Source: an uncultured Eubacterium sp. (GTDB lineage Bacteria; Bacillota; Clostridia; Lachnospirales; Lachnospiraceae). Taken from it: DNA of 47,200 nt. Where the stretch lies: positions 1 through 47,200 of the forward strand of contig CAJUIL010000031.1 of the NCBI GenBank assembly GCA_910586225.1. The letters run 5' to 3'. Below are positions 8,621 to 17,792 of the stretch, piece after piece (within the stretch, counting starts at the first letter, position 1; each line of letters starts with the position of its first letter). Position numbers and translations under genes: made by a program. Under the pieces are notes generated by a model, which did no database searches, was not told where the DNA came from, and saw only the letters and a program-made list of their open reading frames with translations.

Positions 8621-9190
8621 TTATGCATCCTTATAAGCATCCCCTCTTAGCATCTCCCGCACCATTTCCACATATCTCTCCGCCGTCTCTTTCCCAAACG
8701 GTATTACCCGCGACCACAGCCGCAGCCCTTGGTAATAATACAAGATACAATCTACCACCCGCTCCTCATCCACCTCCAGAAATTCCCCTGTTTGCTTTCC
8801 ATAGCGGATCAGGCTTATCCAGCGCCTTCTGGCATTTTCATTGATTTTTTGAAACAGTTGCTCATTTCCAAGATTCGCATACTCGTAAATGGCAAGGCTG
8901 AGCGACATCTCCTTATCCATGATTTCCCCTCGGATTTCCGCCAACATATCGTCCAAGATCGCAGCCGCACTTTCCTGTCTGTCCATCCGGTCGGAGATCA
9001 CATACTCTCTGGACAATAGTTCCGAAAAAATTTCTCCCGTTCCCGCATAATAACGGTACAGTCCGCCTCTGCTCAGCCCTGTTTTTTCACAGATATCTGT
9101 CATCGTCACGGCCTGATAGCCCTTCTTGGCGAACAGCTTCCAAGCTTCCTGTAAAATTCGCTCCTTGGTCTGCTCTGATTTAGTTCCCAT
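8621..9190 (-). CDS. TetR/AcrR-family transcriptional regulator
   Basis: The 189-residue protein has a typical N-terminal TetR helix-turn-helix (TKERILQEAWKLFAKKGYQ, then MTDICEKTGLSRGGLYRYY). The C-terminal ligand domain is all-helical with no recognisable ligand. Start at 9190 (MGTKSEQ) has AGGAG 7 bases upstream and overlaps the end of the GNAT gene by 11 bases, so the two are translationally coupled. Two matching palindromes sit in the promoter of this operon, so autoregulation is likely (inference). The natural inducer is unknown. Confidence 0.9.
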   Translation of the reverse strand: MGTKSEQTKERILQEAWKLFAKKGYQAVTMTDICEKTGLSRGGLYRYYAGTGEIFSELLSREYVISDRMDRQESAAAILDDMLAEIRGEIMDKEMSLSLAIYEYANLGNEQLFQKINENARRRWISLIRYGKQTGEFLEVDEERVVDCILYYYQGLRLWSRVIPFGKETAERYVEMVREMLRGDAYKDA

Positions 9191-9713
9191 CCAGACGCTC
9201 CTTCTCTTTGCGCAGCAGAGAATAAATGCAGTAAGAATCTGTCCTCCCATTTTTATAGATACCGTCGCGCATCGTGCCTTCGCAGAAAAATCCCGCTTTT
9301 TCTAAAAGCCCTCTGGAAGCTGCGTTTTGTGCAAACGGTTCTGCAAAGATCCGGTTGATGTCAAACGAATCAAACGCTTCCCTGCAGATCATCCTGACCG
9401 CCTGCAGCATAATCCCCTGCCGCCAGTAATCCTCTGCCAGCCAGTAGCCTAATTCAGCAGACCTTTCGTACACATCCTCCATTCGAACGACGCTAATACT
9501 GCCAACTGGCATTTCGTCCGCTATGATCGCGTACATAAGCCTGTCATCCTCTTTATGCGCGATGCAGTCCCGGATAAACCACTCCGCGTCCTCCAGCGTA
9601 TACGGATGGGGAAAAGCATTGCGCAGATTATCTGCAATCTTGCTATTATCCGCTGCCTTTGCAATCGCTGGGGCATCCTCCAATTCCCATTCCCTAAGAA
9701 AAATACTCTTCAT
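9180..9713 (-). CDS. GNAT-family N-acetyltransferase (RimJ/RimL type)
   Basis: A 177-residue acetyl-CoA-dependent acetyltransferase. It starts with the FLREWELEDAPAIAKAADN pattern of RimJ/RimL-like enzymes, has AELGYWLAEDYWRQGIMLQA near the acetyl-CoA site and ends NAASRGLLEKAGFFCEGTMR. The substrate cannot be told; protein N-termini or small amines are common in this group. The start ATG at 9713 has an AGGAGAG ribosome site; the frame extends upstream to a TTG inside the promoter, which is not plausible. It is the first gene of the GNAT-TetR-proA operon. Confidence 0.88.
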   Translation of the reverse strand: MKSIFLREWELEDAPAIAKAADNSKIADNLRNAFPHPYTLEDAEWFIRDCIAHKEDDRLMYAIIADEMPVGSISVVRMEDVYERSAELGYWLAEDYWRQGIMLQAVRMICREAFDSFDINRIFAEPFAQNAASRGLLEKAGFFCEGTMRDGIYKNGRTDSYCIYSLLRKEKERLDGN

Positions 9714-9735
9714 ACTCCGCTCTCTCCTTTCCAAA

Positions 9736-9776
9736 ACGACACTGATGTCTTTTTTATAATACGACAATCATGTCGT
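9736..9776. promoter_or_regulatory. Two operator-like palindromes (probable TetR sites)
   Basis: ACGACA-ATCA-TGTCGT at 9761-9776 is a perfect palindrome in the promoter spacer. ACGACA-CTGA-TGTCTT at 9736-9751 is the same palindrome with one mismatch, 25 bases away, over the expected transcription start. The TetR gene of this operon is the obvious candidate ligand. Confidence 0.7.
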
Positions 9777-9784
9777 TTTGTCAA
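9756..9784 (-). promoter_or_regulatory. Promoter of the GNAT-TetR-proA operon
   Basis: On the minus strand TTGACA (9784-9779), a 17-base spacer and TATTAT (9761-9756) form a near-consensus sigma-A promoter. The spacer is almost completely filled by a palindrome, so a repressor bound there would block RNA polymerase. Confidence 0.8.
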
Positions 9785-9798
9785 GCACGCAGCAAAAC

Positions 9799-9840
9799 GG
9801 ATACCGCAGCACACCCGCAAATCGGTCTGCTGCAGTATCC
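9799..9840 (-). terminator. Hairpin after proB
   Basis: GGATACCGCAGCA (9799-9811) pairs with TGCTGCAGTATCC (9828-9840), 13 bp with one mismatch or wobble. On the minus strand it is followed by GTTTTGC, a short U-run. It sits right after the proB stop and upstream of the next promoter. Confidence 0.55.
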
Positions 9841-9846
9841 GCAGGA

Positions 9847-10611
9847 TCATCTTCCTAAAAACCGTGTCCCTACCATTTCCCCTTCCACAATATTATAAAG
9901 CTTCCGCGGCCTCGCCCCGTTTGCGATAACCATATCTACCCCATGCTCCATCACAATCTGCGCGGCGTTGATCTTTGTCGCCATACCGCCTGTCCCAAGC
10001 TCGCTACCTTTCCCGTCCGCAAGCTGTCGGATTTCATCCGTTATCTCCTTGACAAACGGTATTAATCTGGCATCTGGGCATTTATGCGGGTCTTTTGTAT
10101 ACAGCCCGTCAATATCGCTCAGCAGCACAAGCAAGTCGGCGTCTACGCTGCACGCTACCATCGCGGCCAGCGTATCGTTCTCGCCAACGGAGATCTCATC
10201 CGTAGCGATCGTATCGTTTTCATTCACGATCGGAATCACACCCAGTTCGATCAAACGGTGTATGGTGTTTTCAAAGTTTTCCTTTCGGTTTGCATGAGAA
10301 AAATCCTCTCCCGTCAGCAAAATCTGTCCAACGGCATGATTATACTCGCCAAACAGCTTATCATAAATATACATCAGCTCACACTGGCCGACCGAAGCCG
10401 CCGCCTGCTTCGTCGGCATATCCTCCGGCCTGCTCTTTAGACCCAGCCTTCCGACGCCCATACCGATCGCCCCGGATGATACAAGAACGATCTGGTTACC
10501 CGCATTTTGCAGGTCGCTCAGTGTCTTAACAAGTATTTCCACATGGCGGATATCCAGACACCCGGTCGGATATGCCAATGTAGAAGTTCCTACCTTTACT
10601 ACTATACGCAT
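9847..10611 (-). CDS. proB: Glutamate 5-kinase
   Basis: ProB phosphorylates glutamate with ATP, the committed step of proline synthesis. The 254-residue protein has the amino acid kinase core (MRIVVKVGTSTL, VSSGAIGMGVGRL, IPIVNENDTIATDE, LLSDIDGLYTKDP, GTGGMATKINAA). It lacks the C-terminal PUA domain of E. coli ProB, as many Bacillota enzymes do. The start ATG at 10611 follows AAAGGA by about 11 bases; a longer frame to 10725 runs through the tandem repeat and is unlikely. Confidence 0.93.
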   Translation of the reverse strand: MRIVVKVGTSTLAYPTGCLDIRHVEILVKTLSDLQNAGNQIVLVSSGAIGMGVGRLGLKSRPEDMPTKQAAASVGQCELMYIYDKLFGEYNHAVGQILLTGEDFSHANRKENFENTIHRLIELGVIPIVNENDTIATDEISVGENDTLAAMVACSVDADLLVLLSDIDGLYTKDPHKCPDARLIPFVKEITDEIRQLADGKGSELGTGGMATKINAAQIVMEHGVDMVIANGARPRKLYNIVEGEMVGTRFLGR

Positions 10612-10651
10612 TATCTGTGTATTCCTTTCACTTTCTGATCCATTTCCTGTT

Positions 10652-10775
10652 TGCCACGCACACTTTTCCTGCTGCCTGCGCAGCTTCTTTTGCTTTGAAA
10701 TATAAGCTCCTGCTGCCACGCACACCTTTCCTGCAGTTTGCGCAGCTTTTCTTACTTTAAAATATAAGCTCCTGC
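10652..10775. repeat. Two tandem 62-bp repeats at the 3' end of jetC
   Basis: Units at 10652-10713 and 10714-10775 are about 89% alike and abut exactly; a third unit begins (TGCCCC) inside jetC. The right unit contains the last codons and stop of jetC, so the left unit is a copy of the gene's end plus downstream sequence. It fills the jetC-proB gap. Confidence 0.8.
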
Positions 10776-13700
10776 TGCCCCAAAACCTCTATTTGGGACA
10801 CCAGCATCGTTTCCGCTTCCGCCTGCGTATCCTTCCCGCGCATATGCTCCGCTTTTAAATACTGCATTCCGCTGCGCAGGTTCGCTGCGATCAGATTCAA
10901 TACATAAATATTATCAAACCGGTTATAGATCGATTCTCCGCCCAACCCGGACAGGCAGATCAGCTGTGTGTTTGTCTTTTTCGCCATATCCATCAGCGGC
11001 TTGAGCAGATGGGACGCGTTTGTCTGCGCAAACGGATTGTCCATCAGCAGTACCTTTCCTTCATTGCGCTGCGCGAACAGATCCGATTCGTCCTTGCGCA
11101 TATAATACAGAAGGCTTGATAAGATAATAAACGCCGACAAAAACCCTTCTCCGCCGGAATTGCGCGCTACCTGCGACCAAGTGATCGGGTACTCCCGCTG
11201 CGCTTCGATCTTATACAGACGGATCTGAATATTTTCAATGCCGACGACGACGTCGTATAGGTTTTTCGTCGTCATGCGCGTGCCTAAATATTCCTGTGCG
11301 TTTTCGTTCTGCTCCAGCAGCGCAACGCCCTTCTGCGTCGTCTCATCCATAAAATCCCGGATTTTGATCTGGTACAGATCTTGGTTCTCCTCCCAGTCCG
11401 GCAGCGTGATCTTTAACATCTTTACCGATTTTTCCCGGATCTGGATCGTGGAATTTTGGTCGATACGGCCTAGATTCTGATGCACCTCATGGACATATTC
11501 TCCAAGGAGCTCGGCAATCCGTTCTTTTTCTTCCTCCACGACAGAAATGTCCACCTGTATTTTCTCCATCAGGCTTTCATAAGACTGCAGCGTCGTCGAG
11601 AGCTGGCGCAATACTTGGCCCGCATCATCCGTCAGCGTCAGCATCGCTTCGATCGGCTTGCGGTAAAAATCCTCTGCAAAAATTTCCCGCCGTACCATCT
11701 GGTTCAAAAGCTCTGTCAGACGGTCCTTCTGCTTCTGCCTCTGTCCGAGATAATGATTCTGGTCGCGTACCAGCATCCCCTTTTTCCGGCGCAGCTCTTC
11801 TCCTGACAGACGCTCCATTGCAGCCTGCAGGGCAGCCGCCATCTGCAGTTCACATTGATACTGTGTAGCGTCCTTTAGCTTTTCGTCCAAGACATGATAA
11901 CCCGTTCCTTTTTCTGCCGCTTGCGTTTTCTGCCCCTGGTTTGTACCGTCTTGCGGCGTTTGCATTTGCTGCTCTTGCTTTGCGCCGTCCTGTGTCGCCT
12001 GCAGCTGCAGCGTTGTATCCCGCTGCTTTTTCACAGACTCCCATAGCCAGTGCTCCTCTTTCGTCATCACCGTCCCATCGTCCAGCCCGCGTGCGATCAG
12101 CTTCCAGAGCTGCTGCTCATCTTTTGGCATAAGCTCCGCGAACTCCGCCAGCGCCGTCAGATTTTCCTCGTACCATCCGATCCGCCTGCGCTGCTCCTGC
12201 TGCGCCTGTTCCAATTCCCGACGCTTATAATCCTTCTTTTCCATCTCCGTTTCAAAATCTACCGGCTGGATCTCCTCCTTTGGCATCGGCTGTGCCTGTC
12301 CGCATTTTTCTAGCATCGTTTTCCGCTGCTGCTCCAGCTTCTGGCTCGCAAGCGCCGCATTTTTATCCGCTTCGTTCCACTGTGCCTTTTTCAGCTCGTA
12401 CTGCTGCTCACGCAAGGTCAAAAGCTGCTCCTGATATTCTTCTGCCTTTACATCGTATATTGTCTGCGCCCACTCTCCATCAGACAATCCGTATTTTTTC
12501 TGGCGCCGCGCAAGCTCCCGTTCGATCCTGCGCTCCTTCTCCCGCGCTCCCTGCAGCAGGCGTTCGATTTCCTGCTGGCGCAGCGATATCTGGCTTGTGA
12601 TCGCCTGATAGCGGGTTTCCAGATCCTCTATCCGTCCCTGTACCAGCTCGGTTTTTTCATACTGCTTGTAGCAGGCCGCTTTTTCAGACGTTTCCTCAGT
12701 CAAACGCTTCAAATGTTCCTGCTCGATCTCCTGCTTTTTGACGCGTTCCCGCAGCTTTTGCGCCGTATCGCAGGCAAGGCGCTCCTTGTCGCCTGTAACG
12801 GACAGCTCCCGCTGCAATGCTTCCAGCTGCTGCTTGTCCTTGAGATACGTCTCATACGCCTGTGCCAGCTGCTTTAAATCCTCCAGCCTGCGTTCCTGTC
12901 TGCTCTGGGCTTTTACATTTTCCTGTATCTGCTGCTGCAGCTCCCTCAGCTTTGCTGCCAGCAGCCGCGCTTCCTCCTTTTGCTTTGCGATCGCCTGTAT
13001 CATCGTCTCCAGCTCCGCCCCAGTCTGCTCCTTTTTACGGACAGCCTGCTCCTGCAGCTCTTTCGTGACCGTCTGGCTCCGCAGCTGCTCCTTTTTTTCA
13101 AAATACGATTCGTATTCCTCGCGGCGGATCCGTATCTGCTCCTTCTTTTTCGCAATCTCCTGCTCTTTTTCCGCAACCATCTGGCGAAGCTTTTTTTCAT
13201 TTAACAAATGCTTGTTAAACAGCATATAAAAGCTGACATCCTCAAAGTCCAGCACCGCGCTGCTTTTCCCGTCCGCTGCCCCGTCCAGCTGCTCGCGAAC
13301 CATCAAAGGGATCGGAAACGACGTAAACGGACGTGCATCCGCCTCCGTCAGCCTGCGCAGACGCTCCATATCCCGCGCGGACAGCAAAATCGCATATGGC
13401 AAAAACGGAAAGCTGCGGACGAGCTTTTCGTTTTCCTTCTGCGTATACTGGTTCTTTTTCAGCCATTCCATCCCGTATACATAAGAAATGCCAAGCTCCT
13501 CCAACAGCCCTTCAAACGGCTCCGGCAGCTCTAAGACTCTGCCCTGCGTCAGCCTGTCGTGCTCCTTTTCCAGTATATCCTCTTCCTTTTCCAGCCGCCG
13601 TTTGGCCCATTCGATTTCTGTCAGCTTGCGCTGTGCCTCATACAATATTTTCTCCCGGTCAAATAGAACCGCTTCCTCCAGACCGAAGTAGCGCAAAAGC

Positions 13701-15451
13701 CTGCGTCGCTGTTCCAATTCCTGCTCATATTGGCTGCACACCTCTTCCACGTGCTCCAGCTCATTTTCCTTACGTATTTTCTTCTGAGCCGCATCCTCCA
13801 GATTGCGTTCCAGCTCCTTCTGCGTCCAGACTCCCTCTTCCGCCGCCTGCTGCAGTTTGCCGTATTCTTTTTTCAGCCCCTCTGCTTCCTTCTCAAATTC
13901 TTCCAGTCGGATTTCCAGCGCCGCCGGTTCATATTCCCCTAAAATATTACGGACAAATCCCGGCTCATAGCGCTCGTTATACGCAGACTCTCTGCTGTCG
14001 TATCCCTGTATTTTCGCCTGCACCCGGCCGACGGAGGTACTCAGTTTTAAGATAGCAGCGCGCAGTTTTTCCGCCTTTTCCTCCTCTGATGCGGCCTGCT
14101 CCCGTATGTGCAGCAGCCTTTCTTCCAGCTGACGCATCTGCTCTTCTTGGTCCCTGCCTGCCGATTCATAATGCAGCCGCAGCGTATAGCCCAGGCTGGC
14201 ACGCTCGTTTACAAAATCCCGCTCTTTTTGGTTTAATACCGCAAGCTGCTGCTCATACTGCGTGCACTCTGCCTTCTGCTCCTCTAATTCCGCCTGCTGC
14301 CTCGCACAGTCCAAAAGCTGCAGCGTATGTCTTGTCTGTTCATACTCCTGCTCCTTTTCCTCCCGCTCCAGCCCAAGCATCTCCCTCTCCGCCCTGCAGT
14401 AACGCTCCGCGTCCATCGCTTCATAGACCGCTTTGGATATCTGCTGGTATTTTAAATGCTCGATTGCTTTTTCGATCTGCTGGCTGTCCGCAAGGAGCCT
14501 TTCACATTCCGACTGCGCGCCGCCTCTTGCTGCTTCCAGCTGCCATAAAAAAATCCCAATCTGATCCTGCTGCAGACGCAGTCTTTTCTCGATCGCTTCA
14601 TACCCCAGCGCTGTCTCCTTCACGCCCTCCGCTTCGATAGAAAACTGCCGTATCATATCCCTGCGCTGTATTTTTGACTGGTTATCTTTGTATTGACAGA
14701 CATATTTTTCCAGGATGCTTTGAAACTCCTTCATTCGGTCCTTTTCCTTGTTCAGCTTGCTGGCGACCGCGTCCAGCAGCCATTTTTCGGCCAGTCCCTT
14801 CTCATCCCGGCAGTCCGCAAACAAATCTGACAGCCCGGACTCCTTTAGATTGACCTTTTTCATAATGGTTTCCCATTCCTTATAATGGATCTGATATTCC
14901 ATCAGCTTATCATAATACTGTCTGGCCTGCGCGCTGTTATTCATATCATAGCTGAAAAACTTTACAGACGGATCCTTTTTATAGCCTTCAAACAACTGTT
15001 TACAGGCTGTAAAGCTCTTTAGCACCATCTCTTTTTTATGTTTTTCCACAACTGGAAGATGTTGGATATCATAAGGGCAGGATGTTTTATATTCGCTGAT
15101 AAACTGTATGATCTCCAGCTCTTCTGATACTTCTGCGCTGATCTCCTGACGTCGGCGCACCATCATCCCGGCCATCACATATCCCGCGCCGTGATCCAGC
15201 ACCCACTCAACGAGTACAAATGTCGGCTTGGCAGTCGTAAAGTAGCTTTCAAACGGCCGTTCCTTTGCATCGCGATAGCGCTTATGCACAAACGGCGCCA
15301 TCATCATCTGTACAAGCACCGACTTCCCGCCGCCGTTCTGCAGCGACAGCAGCGTACTTTCCCCATGCAAATGAAACGTCTCATCACTGATGCGGATCGC
15401 GTTGTTGTTATAGCTCAAGTTGATAAACCGGACGGCGTTGATCTTGCTCAT
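10757..15451 (-). CDS. jetC: Wadjet JetC, SMC-like ATPase
   Basis: A 1564-residue SMC/MukB-type protein, the motor of the Wadjet plasmid-defence complex. The N-terminal head has LHGESTLLSLQNGGGKSVLV with a Walker A lysine near residue 43. Long coiled coils rich in Glu, Gln and Lys follow, with a globular hinge-like part near residues 640-760. The C-terminal head carries the ARNSGGEGFLSAFIIL signature and the Walker B VLLMDNPFAQTNASHLLKPL. The Walker B reads DN rather than DE, which I think occurs in this subfamily. A Gln/Thr-rich stretch lies near residues 1145-1180. The start overlaps jetB by 4 bases (ATGA). The complex is known to extrude loops on circular DNA so that JetD can cut it. Confidence 0.88.
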   Translation of the reverse strand: MSKINAVRFINLSYNNNAIRISDETFHLHGESTLLSLQNGGGKSVLVQMMMAPFVHKRYRDAKERPFESYFTTAKPTFVLVEWVLDHGAGYVMAGMMVRRRQEISAEVSEELEIIQFISEYKTSCPYDIQHLPVVEKHKKEMVLKSFTACKQLFEGYKKDPSVKFFSYDMNNSAQARQYYDKLMEYQIHYKEWETIMKKVNLKESGLSDLFADCRDEKGLAEKWLLDAVASKLNKEKDRMKEFQSILEKYVCQYKDNQSKIQRRDMIRQFSIEAEGVKETALGYEAIEKRLRLQQDQIGIFLWQLEAARGGAQSECERLLADSQQIEKAIEHLKYQQISKAVYEAMDAERYCRAEREMLGLEREEKEQEYEQTRHTLQLLDCARQQAELEEQKAECTQYEQQLAVLNQKERDFVNERASLGYTLRLHYESAGRDQEEQMRQLEERLLHIREQAASEEEKAEKLRAAILKLSTSVGRVQAKIQGYDSRESAYNERYEPGFVRNILGEYEPAALEIRLEEFEKEAEGLKKEYGKLQQAAEEGVWTQKELERNLEDAAQKKIRKENELEHVEEVCSQYEQELEQRRRLLRYFGLEEAVLFDREKILYEAQRKLTEIEWAKRRLEKEEDILEKEHDRLTQGRVLELPEPFEGLLEELGISYVYGMEWLKKNQYTQKENEKLVRSFPFLPYAILLSARDMERLRRLTEADARPFTSFPIPLMVREQLDGAADGKSSAVLDFEDVSFYMLFNKHLLNEKKLRQMVAEKEQEIAKKKEQIRIRREEYESYFEKKEQLRSQTVTKELQEQAVRKKEQTGAELETMIQAIAKQKEEARLLAAKLRELQQQIQENVKAQSRQERRLEDLKQLAQAYETYLKDKQQLEALQRELSVTGDKERLACDTAQKLRERVKKQEIEQEHLKRLTEETSEKAACYKQYEKTELVQGRIEDLETRYQAITSQISLRQQEIERLLQGAREKERRIERELARRQKKYGLSDGEWAQTIYDVKAEEYQEQLLTLREQQYELKKAQWNEADKNAALASQKLEQQRKTMLEKCGQAQPMPKEEIQPVDFETEMEKKDYKRRELEQAQQEQRRRIGWYEENLTALAEFAELMPKDEQQLWKLIARGLDDGTVMTKEEHWLWESVKKQRDTTLQLQATQDGAKQEQQMQTPQDGTNQGQKTQAAEKGTGYHVLDEKLKDATQYQCELQMAAALQAAMERLSGEELRRKKGMLVRDQNHYLGQRQKQKDRLTELLNQMVRREIFAEDFYRKPIEAMLTLTDDAGQVLRQLSTTLQSYESLMEKIQVDISVVEEEKERIAELLGEYVHEVHQNLGRIDQNSTIQIREKSVKMLKITLPDWEENQDLYQIKIRDFMDETTQKGVALLEQNENAQEYLGTRMTTKNLYDVVVGIENIQIRLYKIEAQREYPITWSQVARNSGGEGFLSAFIILSSLLYYMRKDESDLFAQRNEGKVLLMDNPFAQTNASHLLKPLMDMAKKTNTQLICLSGLGGESIYNRFDNIYVLNLIAANLRSGMQYLKAEHMRGKDTQAEAETMLVSQIEVLGQQELIF

Positions 15452-16161
15452 TGCTCCACCTCCGCTCCTAGTACCTGCCGCACCCGCAGATAATGATTCT
15501 GGTTCAGCAGGTTCCAGTCCATAAAATTGTCCAGCTTTTTCGTCGTCTGTATCATCTCGTCCTCTTCCACGTACTCAATCAGCCCTTGCTTTTCCAAGAA
15601 CTTTAAAATATGGTGCAGAAATCCTTCTTTTGTCGTTTTTGCCTTTGAGCCTTTCTCATCCGACCGCAGCGCCTCGTAAGCTTCGCACATATTCGCAAAC
15701 GCCAGACCATGCTCCGCCTGCTCTGCCTCGCTGCTCTCGGCTCCTGCCTTTAAATAAGCGCTGATGCCATTCTGCAGCTCTCCGACGCGCAGAAAGTCCC
15801 TGGATTTACTGCTGCTCCCCTGTCCGTCATAAAACTCCACAAGCAGCGTTAAGATCACAAACTGCGACAAAAAATAATCCTTATCCGTCCCGCCGGATCT
15901 GCAGAGCGCCGCCTTTAACTGCGCTTTGGAAAATCCGAGGAAGCTGTTTTCCTCTCTTGGGATCAGATATATAACATTTCCGTAACGCTCAACGCTGCTG
16001 GCAGCGATCTCGCCTTGTGATTTGACAAGCATTTGTATCTGGTCATCCTCTGCGTATGCCTGATACAGCCTGCCCTCTGTTTCCTCATGTATCTCATGAT
16101 GCTCCAGAAGATAATAAAAGATCTCCTGACTTGTGCGTATATCTTCAATTTCATATGCCAT
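15448..16161 (-). CDS. jetB: Wadjet JetB (KITE-type accessory subunit)
   Basis: A 237-residue protein between jetA and jetC in the order expected of condensin-like operons, where the equivalent subunit (MukE/MksE/JetB) is a dimeric winged-helix KITE protein bridging kleisin and SMC. Features seen are ENSFLGFSKAQLKAAL, a helical middle, and the C-terminal HHILKFLEKQGLIEYVEEDEMIQTTKKLDNFMDWNLLNQ. I believe it belongs to the DUF6063 group used by type III Wadjet, rather than DUF4194 of type I; this needs an HMM check. A ribosome site AAAGGGG precedes the ATG, and it is coupled by 4 bases to jetC. Confidence 0.8.
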   Translation of the reverse strand: MAYEIEDIRTSQEIFYYLLEHHEIHEETEGRLYQAYAEDDQIQMLVKSQGEIAASSVERYGNVIYLIPREENSFLGFSKAQLKAALCRSGGTDKDYFLSQFVILTLLVEFYDGQGSSSKSRDFLRVGELQNGISAYLKAGAESSEAEQAEHGLAFANMCEAYEALRSDEKGSKAKTTKEGFLHHILKFLEKQGLIEYVEEDEMIQTTKKLDNFMDWNLLNQNHYLRVRQVLGAEVEQ

Positions 16162-16196
16162 CTGTGAAAGCCCCTTTCCTGCATCCGCCTGGCTGG

Positions 16197-17792
16197 CTAC
16201 TTAGCCCGAAACAGCAGATTGGAGCAGCGGATCGTCCGTTCCTGCCCCGTCTCATCTCTGACGCCTTCAAACGTCACCGCTGCCGCATTCTCTATCCGGC
16301 TGACAAAAATACGCTGTATGCTCCTGCCCCCTGCTTCCTCCTGTGCTTCTAAAAGCTGCAGCAGCATCTCGTTTAGCTGAAATCCCCCGGAAGCCTCCTG
16401 TATAAAATTACTCCGTTCTTTTTTCAGAGCTGGTATATCGATTTCCCTGCTCCGTATCAGCTCTACCATGATCTCTTTAAAAATCTCCACGTTTGGGATC
16501 AATCGTTCTGCTTCTTCTTGACATTCCGCCAGCTCAAACTCGCCCAGCACCGACAGCCGCTCCAGAATAAAGCGGAGGCAGCCCCGATATTTTTCCATCT
16601 TCTGCAGCCGCAGCTGCTCCTGCTCGCTGCGCCAGCTGTCTTCATCAAAATCAATCTGCTCCTGGCTGTCCTCTTCTGCCTTTTTCCGGACAGCCCGCTG
16701 CGGCTCCAGCGCCTTATTTAAATGATAGATCTTTTCCGGTCCCTGCAGAAACAACGGCCGAAAAAACACATCCATCCGCCCAAGCGCTTCCGGGTGCTCC
16801 AAGATCTGGTCAAACAGCTCGCTGCGCAGAGAAAACCGCTGGATCAAAGACATCTGCGACAGCTCCTCCAGTTCCTTTGTATACAGCGCCTTTAAGTCCA
16901 GATGGTTATTTAAGATTTTCTGGTGCTCGTCGATCGCACGGTTTAAATAGCCTTCGATCATACGCAGATTGCCAAGGTTTTCTTCCTCCTTTTCATCCAG
17001 CCTGCGTATATTGATATGCTCCTCCTCCAGCTGCTGCGCCCGTGCCTTGACCATATCCCGGTATTCCAAAAACTTCTTTCGCGTATCCCGTATCGTGTCC
17101 ATATTTTCGCCAAGAATCATCTGATAATCTGTCACCGAATAGTTCAATGCGTTTCTGCGTATTCTGGCCATCGCTTCTTGGATTTTCTGCAGCTGGATGC
17201 GCAGCAGATTAAAGACGTTTTTTACCTCGTCGACTGCTTTATCATAGCTCTGCTTTTCCAGATGCATTTTAAAAATCATTTCATGGATCGTCAGCTTCAT
17301 ATTATTTTCAATTTCCAGCGTCCCCAACAGCAGATTGTAGCCGTCATCCGTCAGATAATAAGAAGTCCTTTTCAGCTCTGTATCCAGATAGACGATGCGG
17401 TTTGCGACATAGCTGATATTTATCCGCTGATATGCGCGCTTTTCAAAATCATAGCCCTGAAAAAACATCGGCCGCCCATCGTTTGAAAGCACCACATTGA
17501 CGATAAAATCCCCAAGCCTGCGGCAGTCGTCATACGACATGGATTTTTCAAAAGACGTTGTATTCAGCGTGTCGATATAAGCGCCAATATCATCCATCAT
17601 ACACGTCTCTTCTTTTAACGACTGCTCCATCAAAAACAGCATCACTGAAAAAATCATGTTCAGCTGCTCATCCATGCCGTCAAAGCCATACTGCTTCCAG
17701 ATTGTTTTCTGGCTGCTGTTGCCGAACAAAAGGGCGTAAAGCCCTACGTTTTTCATCCGTTTTGGAAATTGCTTTAAAAATTCATACTGCAT
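16197..17792 (-). CDS. jetA: Wadjet JetA (kleisin-like subunit)
   Basis: A 531-residue protein, mostly helical with coiled-coil segments, the candidate kleisin linking JetB and JetC. Recognisable are the N-terminus QYEFLKQFPKRMKNVGLYAL, a winged-helix-like segment with YYLTDDGYNLLLGTLEIENN, and a C-terminal part VSRIENAAAVTFEGV. I believe this is the DUF5716 family that marks type III Wadjet. ATG at 17792 overlaps jetD by 11 bases; an upstream TTG at 17801 is an alternative start closer to the AGGAG. It is 35 bases ahead of jetB. Confidence 0.8.
   Translation of the reverse strand: MQYEFLKQFPKRMKNVGLYALLFGNSSQKTIWKQYGFDGMDEQLNMIFSVMLFLMEQSLKEETCMMDDIGAYIDTLNTTSFEKSMSYDDCRRLGDFIVNVVLSNDGRPMFFQGYDFEKRAYQRINISYVANRIVYLDTELKRTSYYLTDDGYNLLLGTLEIENNMKLTIHEMIFKMHLEKQSYDKAVDEVKNVFNLLRIQLQKIQEAMARIRRNALNYSVTDYQMILGENMDTIRDTRKKFLEYRDMVKARAQQLEEEHINIRRLDEKEEENLGNLRMIEGYLNRAIDEHQKILNNHLDLKALYTKELEELSQMSLIQRFSLRSELFDQILEHPEALGRMDVFFRPLFLQGPEKIYHLNKALEPQRAVRKKAEEDSQEQIDFDEDSWRSEQEQLRLQKMEKYRGCLRFILERLSVLGEFELAECQEEAERLIPNVEIFKEIMVELIRSREIDIPALKKERSNFIQEASGGFQLNEMLLQLLEAQEEAGGRSIQRIFVSRIENAAAVTFEGVRDETGQERTIRCSNLLFRAK

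Noticed and set aside
13333..14055. 240-codon + strand ORF opposite jetC
   Set aside because: Pro/Ala/Ser-rich shadow frame of the jetC coiled-coil codons.
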